Source: Leucaena leucocephala
Lineage: Eukaryota; Streptophyta; Magnoliopsida; Fabales; Fabaceae
DNA length: 64,000 bases
Direction: 5' to 3'
NCBI GenBank assembly: GCA_037074615.1
Contig: CM073558.1
Coordinates: 9,300,001 to 9,364,000, forward strand
This document shows, one piece after another, positions 1-9,504 of this stretch (positions are counted from its first letter, which is position 1; every line of letters begins with the position of its first letter). The notes under the pieces were generated by a model. It did no database searches. It was not told the origin of the DNA and saw only the letters and a program-made list of their open reading frames with translations. Position numbers and translations under genes: made by a program.

Positions 1-1500
1 GCTGCTCAAGCAAAGAGTGAATAGGAAAGGGATACTGCCATAGCAGCAGTTATAGCAGAAGCAGTAGAGAACCTACGGCAACCAGAATCTGCTGATACAG
101 CTAATACAGAACCAGAGATGGTTAAACAGATAATAGAACAACCAAGATAGACAGGACAGACAATAGATCCTACTGGTATTCAACAGTGGATGGCTAAGTT
201 TTGTAAGCATAGTCCTCTGACATTTGAGGGAATATTCAATGTACAGAAAGCAAAGGATTGGATCAGCAGACTAGAGAAGATCTTCAGGGTACTGGGTTGT
301 CCGTTTGAGAGTAAAGCACATATGGTAATCAACCAGTTAGAGAGAGATGTCGACAGATGGTGGAAGAATACAGAGCTAGTATTGCAGGCAAGGCACATTC
401 CTATCATATGGGAAGTGTTCCTTGAACAGTTTTATGAGAAGTATTTCCCCAGTCAGTGCGGGATGAACGCGAAGCAGAATTCCTTGTACTGAGACAAGGA
501 GAAAAAGAATCATTTGACAAATACTTGGCAAAGTTCATCCGTCTTTCCTAGTATTCCACTTACCTGCGACAAGCAGATGATGAGCAGTAGATGACGGAGA
601 GGATGATTAGGGGATTGAATACTACTCTAAAAGACAAGATGACTCCCCAACAGTACAACCAGTTTAATAAAGCAGTAGAGGCTTACAGGATCATTGAGAA
701 CAGCCTGAATCACCGGATGCTTATAAGACCGGTAAGTAGAGAGATTGCTGCTCCTGAGAGACCTAACTAGAATAGAAATGCAACTAGTAGAAGTGGCTAC
801 AACAAGAAAAGGAAAAGGCAGTGGTAGCAGAACCGAAAGCCTAACAGAGGGAATTATAGAGGTAACACAAATAATAGAGATAAGAGGTCTAGAGTATGTG
901 ACAAATGCGGGAAGAACCATAGAGACGGACCATGTTTATTAGGGCAGAATATTTGTTACACATGTGGGAAGCCTGGACATTTCTCTAGGAATTGTCCTCA
1001 AGCGACTAATGATCAAAGGCCGCGCACTTAAGGGCGAGTGTTTGCAATGACAAGGGAAGAAGAGCAAAGGTCACCTGAGATGATCCAAGGTATCATCTAT
1101 CTCAATAATCATGCTGTGATTGCTATGTTTGATTCGGGTGCAAGTCATTCCTTTATTTCTTATGAATGTGCTAAATGTTTGGGCCTTACAATTAGCAAGC
1201 TGCATTATTCCATATGTGTCACAACCCCTACAAATGCTAAAGTAGTTACATCATATGTCTGTCTAAATAGTGTCATTCGATATGAATGTTGTTGCACTAC
1301 TCTTGACCTAATATGCATGCCATTCCATAAGATTGATGTCATAATTGGATTAAGTTAGTTGTCTGCCAATAATATAATGCTGGATTGTAAGAACAAAACT
1401 ATAGTTCTTTGTCCATAAGTTACAAATATGAATCCAGAAGTGAAACTGAATTTCCTGACAGAGGCTTAGGAAGATAGATGTCTACAAAAGGGATGTCAGG
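1..1500 (+). pseudogene. gag: gag-protease of element A, broken
   Basis: The translation follows the gag-protease of element C: an alanine and glutamate-rich N-terminus, the capsid-type gag domain (190-480, with the W-I-S-R-L-E-K-I-F motif), two CCHC-type zinc knuckles (about 895-1005; the second reads CYTCGKPGHF) and an aspartic protease active site DSGASHSF near 1130-1153. In-frame stops include TAG at 22-24 and TAG at 148-150; the second is shared with element C. A one-base loss in a T run near 446 shifts the frame. Many other stops sit where C has CAG, CAA or TGG codons. It cannot make a full protein. Confidence 0.88.
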
Positions 1501-2255
1501 GATACATGGTTTTCTTTTCCATTCAAGTAGAAGTAGAAGAAGGAATTGAAGCAATTTCTATAGTCAAAAAATTTCCTGAAGGAGATTCAGGGATTGCCTC
1601 CAGAACGAGAAGTGGAGTTTGCAATTGACAATATACTTGGAGCTGGACCAGTATCCACAGCCCCATATCATATGGCTCCCAATGAGATGATTGAACTTAA
1701 GAAGCAGATAAAGGAGCTATTAGAGAAGGGTTTCATGTGGCCCAGTATTTCTCCGTGGGGTGCTCTAGTGTTATTTGTCAAGAAGAAAGATGGCAGTCTT
1801 AGATTGTGCATTGACTATCGAGAGTTGAATAAGATTACAATTAAGAATAGTACCCTCTTCCCAGAATTGATGATTTGCTAGACCAGTTGGTTGGATCAAG
1901 CTTATTCTCTAAGATTGATATGAGATCAGGCTATCACCAACTCAGAATCAAAGCATATGATATTTCAAAGACTGTATTCAGGACTCGCTATGGACATTTC
2001 AAATTCTTATTGATGCCCTTTGGTCTGACGAATGCGCCTATAATTTTCATGGATTACATGAACAGAATCTTCAGGCCTTATCTAGATCAGTTTGTTGTAG
2101 TCTTCATTGATGATATCTTAGTGTACTCTAAATCTTCTGTAGAGCATGAAAAGCATTTAAGGATTGTTCTTAGTACTCTTAAAGAGAAACTACTCTATGC
2201 TAAGCTTAGTAAATGTGAGTTTTGGCTGCGAGAAGTCAAATTTCTCAGTCATGTT
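1501..2255 (+). pseudogene. pol: Reverse transcriptase N-terminal part of element A, broken
   Basis: This reads as the Ty3/Gypsy RT palm and fingers: the K-K-D-G-S-L-R-L-C-I-D-Y-R-E-L-N-K block near 1780-1835, then the M-R-S-G-Y-H-Q-L segment near 1920, and the catalytic FIDDIL motif near 2104-2121. The stretch before 1594 has lost bases relative to C (PEVFPKEIQ is garbled), and a further lesion separates the two frames near 1870. It stops at 2255 where element B is inserted; the coding homology continues at 9505. Confidence 0.88.
2251..2255. repeat. Left target duplication of element B
   Basis: ATGTT here and ATGTC at 9500-9504 flank element B. The uninterrupted sequence in element C at the same place reads ATGTC once, so this is the 5-bp duplication typical of Ty3/Gypsy integration, with one C-to-T change on the left side. 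Confidence 0.75.
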
Positions 2256-3597
2256 ATAACATCCTCATTTTCATACATCTTAGGGACCAAACAGTAGCAT
2301 CTACAACCACTTCCAAGGCTGTTAAAGTCAAATTACTCAATCTGGAATTTTACTCTGGCGAGTACTGTTCACTGTGCAAATTCGAGAGAAGTGACCTGAC
2401 TTCAAAAAATCATAACTAATTCTATAAAAATTGGAATGGAGTGTTTCAAATTGCTACACCAAGCTAACATAATTATATTTCATGGAAAAATGACTTGTTG
2501 ACCATGCCTTGACCAGGTCAACGTCAGTCAATGTCTGAAGTTTACTGTTCCTCCAGCATCCTGTCCCTGATTCCAGCATTCTGGTCCTAACTTTGATCAA
2601 TCATATCTTTATGTGTAAACATCCAAATAAGACGTTATATATATCAAATCGAAGCTTGGCATGTCTACTATTTATTGGAAAAATATCATATATTTATTAA
2701 ATCATTTAATATTTATAATTACAGCTTAAATGTCACTGCCTCCATCACGAGTTACTGTTCATAGTGACAATTTCCAGCAATTATACATACATGAATCACA
2801 TATCAATCATGCTAAGCAATTAACATTTCTTCATGCATATTTATCTCCTCCATCTTGAGAAGACCTGCTGTAATTGGATTGATATGGAAGGGGTGAGATT
2901 TCTGGGGAAATCTCAGTAGCAAACATCACTAAACAATGCATGCATTAATGTGAATACTTGTGCTTGCTTGTTAAAGTGTTAACATTGCATAATGTGCATG
3001 CTTCCATGTTACATATGAAATACAATTGGCCAAAGTAATCATAGGTACAGAGCTTCATACATAAGCACATGTTCAACACAATTCAACAAAGCCATAGCAC
3101 ATCAAGCATAACATTCAATGCATACACGTTTAGGATTAGTTCACTACCTGGCATATAGCTTTCCTCTAGCTTTTAGCCTTTGCTCTAAGATTCCTTCTTT
3201 TCATAGGTTAGAGCCTATACATAGCATAATAATATATTTATTATTTCTCTATCAGTATAGCTCTATTTTACTCATACTTAACTAGGGGTGATATCCTTAA
3301 TCTGACATTCCCCTGTCTTTCTTTCTACCTTTAGCTACCTTTATTAATAGAGATATTTCTCTATTCTAACCACTAAGAGCAATCCTCTACTTTATTAGAT
3401 CAGGGACTAGATTACTTTCTTACCTCATTCCTAAGCTTTGCCCAGTCCCTTGACTCCTCAGACTGCTCCTGGCTCTACCAGAACTCCTTCCTTTCTTTCC
3501 TTACTTTCTTTCCTTCTCTCTTTCTCTCTTTTCCTCTTCTTTCTCTTCCTTTTCTTGCTAGATCCGTGGTGTGACTTGAAATGGGAGGGGAGTGGCC

Positions 3598-3605
3598 TAT
3601 TTATA
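3598..3605 (-). promoter_or_regulatory. TATA box of element B LTR
   Basis: TATTTATA on the plus strand (TATAAATA in element sense). The equivalent position in the LTR at 54864-56525 is 56130-56137. The GA-rich leader follows about 45 bases downstream. The right LTR of B has lost this segment. Confidence 0.65.
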
Positions 3606-3872
3606 GGTGAGTGGAGGTGGAGTGAATGGTCCAGATTGATTCGTGATGAATGGCTCAGATTGCTTGCTTTCTCAAGAAGCTTTGCCTGCATCATCATGAT
3701 GACATCACCCTCCATGATGACTCACCACTCATGACATCATCTAGGACACCTCAAGGGACACCTCAGGGGTATATGTGGTGAAATATGGGGCCCTTAGGAC
3801 ACCTCACCAGCTGACTCAGCCTTTCTAGAGAGTTCCAGAGTCTTTTCCCTGAATGGAATGTCGAGATCGTGC

Positions 3873-3958
3873 CACGTGTCCTCTTGCTTTTTCTCCTTTT
3901 TCTCTAATCATGCCATGTGTCCTTTTCTTTTCTTATTTTATTGTAATCATGCCATGTG
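3873..3958 (-). promoter_or_regulatory. Triple G-box-like repeat in element B LTR
   Basis: CACGTG at 3873-3878 and CATGTG at 3914-3919 and 3953-3958, each within a longer repeated motif (GCC-A-C/T-GTG-TCC preceded by CATG), spaced about 40 bp. They lie 270-360 bp upstream of the TATA box in element sense. The same three-unit array occurs in the LTR at 55777-55870. CACGTG is the core of plant bZIP/bHLH binding sites; a regulatory role here is inference. Confidence 0.5.
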
Positions 3959-5303
3959 GTCCATTGTGGGCCCCATTTATGTCCTCTCATGATTCCAAAT
4001 TACTTTACCCAGTTCTATCTTGGACCGGGTAACTTTACTTTATTGAAAAAGCACTAAAACAATATTTTAATGCCTTTTGGGCCCACATTACTCTTGGGCT
4101 ACGTTTTTGGGCCTTGGATTGTCATCTTGGATTTCTAACCAAGCCCAAGCACTATAGTGGCTCGGTTCCCAAGGAACATCCTTAGTAAATTACCAAAATG
4201 CCCTTAATACCTCTTTAGTACTTCTAGGGCACTATTGTCTTTTCATACCTTACCAGAGTATCTCTTGACCCTGGTCAACTATCCAGATATCCTTTCTTAA
4301 CTATCTAACCTTAGTCAAATGATCATAACGCCCTTCGTCTGACTCTGACTTAGTGACAAAACACAGTGGCATACCTTCAGTGCCATTTTTGTAATTCTTC
4401 ATTTTTCTCGGTCTTTATTAGCACTGGCCCACATACTTATCTGAAAATATCATTGGGCCTATAAGGTGCCATTGTAGACCCTCTGTATGATCCCCTATCT
4501 TTATGGACTCAATTCCCTAGAAATTCCTCCGAAACCTATTTATCAGGTCTTTTAATCCACTGTAAATTCTGTAGTAAATTCTACATAACTCCTTTTTGAG
4601 CTCTATCAGTTTCATAAATTCTTATATTAATTATAGGAATTTACTGCCACATTTTATCTGATTCTGAGGTCTAGAGCATGCCATACTAATTTTCCTTTTC
4701 TTTGGAAATTAATATAAATCTCTCGGGACCTCGTATCAGAACTCTGTGTTGCATCAAACTGATCAGCATCATTTTCTCTATTTATTAAGACCTCTGCTCA
4801 ATAGGGTATGGTAGCATCCCTTTTTCAGGCTATATACTGGGCTTCAAGGCCTAAAAATTAGGATATGACATTTCTCTTCCCCTTAAAATAAATTTAGTCC
4901 TCAAAATTTCAGGGTTAAATCTCTATTTATCCTTCGATGAAGAGTTCCTCTGAGGAGAATGTCTCTTTCTTTCATACTAAACTTTCTCATATACTCTTAT
5001 ATTCTGGAGTTTTTGTTGACTACTCATCATGGTTCTTAGTGCAATCACTTATTACTCATCTGAGTATTCAGCGGAATTCTCTAAATATCCAGAAAACTTT
5101 ATCTCTCATTCTCATATCATCATATGCTTTTATCATCTTTACTAACTCATCATAATACAGAGAGAAGACTTATATCATTATTCTTCCTTTCATTGCTCTA
5201 CTGCTAAACAGGAGCACATATGAGCATATAGGAGCACATACTCTAACATGCATAATGCCTAGCCAACATATTACAGGACTGCATACCTGCTTATGAATGC
5301 AAA

Positions 5304-5412
5304 GCTCTAACATTAGAGCTTAAGCATTCCTTCTCTCAATATGCACAGCTCTAACACTCGGAGCTTGCAAAGCTCTATAACATAGAGCTTGCACTGCTCT
5401 AACATTCAGAGC
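5304..5412 (-). repeat. Four-unit hairpin array in element B
   Basis: Four copies of GCTCTAACANNNNAGAGC-like units start at 5304, 5348, 5372 and 5396. The last three have an exact 24-bp period. Each unit is an inverted repeat; the first is GCTCTA-ACAT-TAGAGC. The same four-unit layout occurs in element E at 19073-19181. Confidence 0.75.
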
Positions 5413-7644
5413 TCTAGCATATTTTACAAACATAACGTAACATAAGGCCTGGCATTCTATGCAAGGAGTGGAAGCTCTCAAAGCTCTCATTTGCTCTTTC
5501 GCATGTAACTTATCATTGAAACATCTTGTCTTTTTTAAAGATAAAGCCTTTCAATCTGTTATAGGGCTAGCTATAAAACCACTTCATAGTGTACTTCTTA
5601 ATACATATTTCTCATAACGTATCTCATTACGTACTTTTTATAGCATATCTCATCACATATCATTTATGCCATATCATGGCATATCTGGCCACATCTGGCG
5701 ATATCATGATCTATTTGGCCTTGTCATAAAACATTATCTTAAAATATTGCTAGCTTTTACAAATATTTCCTTTCAAATCCATTTTATTTAGACTTGACAT
5801 AAGGGTTCTATTCTCTTTCTGTTCATAATCCTTTCTAACTTTTCATAACTCCATATACATATATGCTAACTTCTTGTGGCATTCATACCTCTTTCATCAC
5901 TTCCCAGGGGGTCACCCATCATTGGGCTACTCTTTCCTAAGCACGCTTAACTGAAATATGCTGATATAAATCTAAAGTACAGATGCTCACAGGCTCTAAC
6001 CCTGGTACTCTACTATCTTAGACCCATCTTATGCTATCTCTCTTGGGTCTATCTGGCCTTCTTATCTTTTTATCCTCATGTGGAGGATCTATCTATCTTG
6101 TATTCTCTATAATCTTATTGTAAGAATCTCTTTATTCTCACTTGACCCTTTCTCATATGAGATTTACTCATAACTCCTTGATACTCAGGATTAATAACTT
6201 TAACTTTGATCACTTACTTCCTATACGTGTAAGGAGATTTTGATTTTAGTCCCTTATAGTAATAAGGCTATCTAACATCATGGGTACTCTCTCTGTTAGG
6301 AGCTAACCAACTTGTGAAGCTTATGTACCTTAACTTTTCCTTGGTATTCGTCCTTCCAAAGACATACTGTACTTATGGCTCAATACTTTCTTTCTCTAGG
6401 CCAGGTCTACTGCGACCCTCGGGATCTACTGCGATCAACCATAAGCCTCTTCAGGATCTAACTATGACCCTGGAATTCTATTCTCTGGGAGCCATACTAG
6501 GATCTAACTACAATCCTCCAAAATCTACTGTGATTCCGTTGTACTGTATTCTCATATCTGGAAGATCTTGACCAACAGACAAAGTTACAAGGTCAATCAC
6601 TTCCACATAGTTGTGAACTCAACAGATAATTCCCCTAAAATGATCATATAGGCCAATATTATCTATCAGGACTTTACTCATTTCCTCTATCACTCAGGAA
6701 CTTCTCATACCATTCTCATCTTTCATAGCTTTACTATATCCTTTACTGCAGAGAGCTACACAGGCTCTATCATGCACATATCTATCATCATCTATTTATC
6801 TCATCAGAGGGACCTTACTCTATCTGAGGTATACTATCCCATCTCTTGGCTTTATTTCAAGAGCAATCCTTTTCTATTGCAAGAGCAATTTAGCTCTATT
6901 GCAATAATACTAACTTATGTCTTTACTGCTCTTTCTTTAGAGCTATACCATCTTTCATACATGCTTCTCTTTTCATTTCACTTTCATCACTTATATACCT
7001 TACCCTTGAAGGGATATATCCTGAGTATCATAATCATCTATCTGTATATTCACTATTAATCATCATCTTAATCGCATTGCCTATCATTGTCTGATCATAT
7101 TGTCCATATCCCAAACATTCATTTAGGAATCAAAAATAACTATTTATCTGACTTAGGCTACCACATTATCCTCTTACTAGGGTATAGACCTAACCCTTCA
7201 TTACCCTTTCTTACATAGGGAATAGGAGAATCACCTTATCTTTAAACCTGTGGCTACCTTTCTCTTTATCAGTCTTAGTCTACTCTAGACTAGACTGTGG
7301 TTCCTCTATCTTGGGGACATCAACGGCCCATCTCATCTCTAACTTTAGGTCATGTGCTAGGATTATTCCTAGGCAAGCCTCATTCTTTTGTTCATGAAAC
7401 ACTAGCTGATAGATCTACTCATATAGAGGATATACTTCTGAACATCATCTAACCTTTCACATCTCCTTACTTTATACTATCTGGCTTGATCATGCTTTGT
7501 ACCAATCCTCTAGTTGATTAATTTCAACCAGGTTGGTACCTTTATTATCACTGTTACTATAATGTCTGACAGTTTTCCTTGACCTGGGATCGGTCAGCTT
7601 CTATCTCTATTCATAGAGGAAACTGTTCCCCAGACGTTATCCTG

Positions 7645-7703
7645 CTTAGTCCAGCCACATCGTGTTAAGAAACACGAGACCTCAGCGGTAACGGCTGACT
7701 AAG
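7645..7703 (-). other. Candidate structured RNA element in element B leader
   Basis: CTTAGTCCAGCC (7645-7656) can pair with GGCTGACTAAG (7693-7703) with one bulged C. Inside is a perfect hairpin CGTGTT-AAGA-AACACG (7661-7676). A degenerate but clearly homologous copy in element D (12494-12553) keeps the outer pairing halves. Function unknown. Confidence 0.5.
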
Positions 7704-7926
7704 ACTAGCCACTTCTTTGAAGATTACCCCATACCGCTGTAAGTTATGGTGTACTATTCTATGTATCTAGGTGTCACTATCTCTTGTCTGAATCATTCTC
7801 TAGATAGTGAACACTATCCCCATATCTCATACTAGGGAGGAAACATCTCTAACTTTTTAAGTGTTAGTCTATCTACTCCCTAGCATCACTGAGCCAGAAC
7901 CTTCTGTTCTGTGCCAGAATCTTATA

Positions 7927-7937
7927 CTCTGATACCA
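7927..7937 (-). other. Second primer-site-like motif in element B
   Basis: TGGTATCAGAG on the minus strand, identical to the core of the initiator-Met tRNA primer site. It lies about 205 bp inside the true primer site at 8131-8142. The spacer between them is notably more GC-rich than its surroundings and has no match in E or D. Confidence 0.55.
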
Positions 7938-8130
7938 AATTTCAGAGTCCTTCTTGGGACTACAAAAGGTACCTCAGACGCAAGTTTTATGCACCAGCCT
8001 CTCGACTGTAATGCAACCTCCCGTTGGCAAAGTCGGTTGGCCATGTCGGGGTAAGAGCCAACGCTTCGTCCCACTCTCACGCAGTGAGAACCCCCGATCA
8101 TGGTGAAGAATCTTAGCCATCTCATAACTT

Positions 8131-8142
8131 GCTCTAATACCA
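8131..8142 (-). other. Primer binding site of element B
   Basis: TGGTATTAGAGC on the minus strand, one change from TGGTATCAGAGC, the complement of the plant initiator methionine tRNA 3' end. It lies directly next to the right (5') LTR. Confidence 0.75.
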
Positions 8143-8146
8143 AATT

Positions 8147-9498
8147 ATAACATCCTCATTTTAATACGTCTTAGGAACCAAACAGTAGCATCTACAACCA
8201 CTTCCAAGGCTGTTAAAGTCAAATTACTCAATCTGGAATTTTACTCTGGCGAATACTGTTCACTGTGCAAATTCTAGAGAAGTGACCTGACTTCAAAAAA
8301 TCATAACTAATTCTATAAAATTTGGAATGGAGTGGTTCAAATTGCTACACGAAGCTAACATAATTCTATTTTAGCTAAAAATGACTCGTTGACTATGACT
8401 TGACCAGGTCAACATCAGTCAATGTCTGAAGTTTACTGTTCCTCTAGCGTCCTGTCCCTGATTCCAGCATTCTGGTCCTAACTTTGATCAATCATATCTT
8501 TATGTGTAAACATCCAAATAAGACGTTATATATATCAAATCGAAGCTTGGCATGTCTACTATTTATTGGCAAAATATCATATATTTATTAAATCATTTAA
8601 TATTTATAATTACAGCTTAAATGTCACTGCCTCTATCACAAGTTACTATTCATAGTGACAATTTCTAGCAATTATACATACATGAATCACATATCAATCA
8701 TGCTAAGCAATTAACATTTCTTCATGCATATTTATCTCCTCCATCTTGAGAAGACCTGCTGTAATTGGATTGATATGGAAGGGGTGAGATTTCTGGGGAA
8801 ATCTCAGTAGCAAACATCACTAAACAATGCATGCATTAATGTGAATACTTGTGCTTGCTTGTGAAAGTGTTAACATTGCATAATGTGCATGCTTCCATGT
8901 TACATATGAAATACAATTGGCCAAAGTAATCATAGGTACAGAGCTTCATACATAAGCACATGTTCAACACAATTCAACAAAGCCATAGCACATCAAGCAT
9001 AACATTCAATGCATACAAGTTTAGGATTAGTTCACTACCTGGCATATAGCCTTCCTTTAGCTTTTAGCCTTTGCTCTAAGATTCCTTCTTTTCATAGGTT
9101 AGAGCCTATACATAGCATAATAATATATTTATTATTTCTCTATCAGTATAGCTCTATTTTACTCATACTTAACTAGGGGTGATATCCTTAATCTGACATT
9201 CCCCTGTCTTTCTTTCTACCTTTAGCTACCTTTATTAATAGAGATATTTCTCTATTCTAACCACTAAGAGCAATTCTCTACTTTATTAGATCAGGGACTA
9301 TATAACTTTCTTACCCAGTCCCTCGACTCATCAGACTGCTCCTGGCTCCACCAGAACTCCTTCCTTTCTTTCCTTTCTTCCTTTCCTTCTCTCTTTCTCT
9401 CTTTTCCTCTTATTAAGACCTCTGCTCAATAGGGTCTGGTAGCATCCTTTTTTCAGGCTATATACTGGGCTTCAAGGCCTAAAAATTAGGATATGACA
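8147..9498 (-). repeat. Element B 5' LTR (right copy, internally deleted)
   Basis: About 1.35 kb. It matches the left LTR from 2256 to about 3538 and again from about 4780 to 4870. Some 1.24 kb is missing at the junction near 9411, including the TATA box and the CACGTG repeats. As this is the promoter-side LTR in the minus orientation, the copy cannot start its own transcription from the usual site. Confidence 0.85.
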
Positions 9499-9499
9499 T

Positions 9500-9504
9500 A
9501 TGTC
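9500..9504. repeat. Right target duplication of element B
   Basis: ATGTC, matching ATGTT at 2251-2255 except for one C/T difference. Confidence 0.75.

Larger units (their letters stand above)
1..2255 (+). mobile_element. Element A, decayed Tekay-type Ty3/Gypsy, left part
   Basis: This is the internal region of an old LTR retrotransposon. It runs colinear with element C (A position 190 matches C position 31336) from early gag through protease into reverse transcriptase. It enters from outside the window, so its 5' LTR is not seen. The reading frame is broken by many stops. It is cut at 2255 by insertion of element B and resumes at 9500 with the rest of pol. The direct repeat ATGTT (2251-2255) / ATGTC (9500-9504) is the probable target duplication of B. 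Its truncated 3' LTR end is at 11094-11462, followed by LTR sequence of element D. Confidence 0.9.
2256..4870 (-). repeat. Element B 3' LTR (left copy, full length)
   Basis: About 2.6 kb. It matches 8147-9498 over both ends, but the right copy lacks the middle. In transcriptional sense it starts TGTCATATCC and ends GGATGTTA(T). It contains a TATA box (3598-3605), three CACGTG/CATGTG repeats upstream of it (3873-3958), and a purine-rich tract (minus strand of about 3484-3555) just downstream of the TATA box. Confidence 0.88.
4871..8146 (-). other. Element B internal region, noncoding
   Basis: No frame gives gag, RT or integrase similarity. It starts, in element sense, after two primer-site-like motifs at its right end and ends with a polypurine tract at its left end (4872-4890; AAGGGGAAGAGAAA on the minus strand). 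Large parts match the internal region of E (18442-22260), and the part around 7140-7720 also matches element D (11930-12560). It holds a hairpin array (5304-5412) and a long inverted structure (7645-7703). Short ORFs here (for example 4937-5155, 6314-6571, 6772-7059) look like chance ORFs. Confidence 0.75.
2256..9499 (-). mobile_element. Element B, non-autonomous LTR retrotransposon (LARD-like)
   Basis: Two LTR copies (2256-4870 and 8147-9498) bound a 3.3 kb internal region with no recognisable gag or pol on either strand. The orientation is minus: the primer binding site lies left of the right LTR and the polypurine tract lies right of the left LTR. The termini (TGTCATATCC at one end, GGATGTTA at the other), the polypurine tract and the primer site resemble those of coding element C, so it may have been moved by proteins of a C-like element; that is inference. 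The internal region is clearly related to that of element E. It sits inside the RT of element A. Confidence 0.88.

Noticed and set aside
3438..3734. ORFs on both strands over the CT-rich tract in the B LTR
   Set aside because: Low-complexity L/S/F or K/E/R-rich translations of a polypyrimidine tract in the LTR leader.
8131..8142. tRNA gene near the B primer site
   Set aside because: Only the 3'-end complement of a tRNA is present; no cloverleaf or anticodon arm.
7922..8143. 73-codon minus-strand ORF beside the B primer site
   Set aside because: Lies in the GC-rich spacer between two primer-site motifs and spans one of them; length is within chance for GC-rich sequence.
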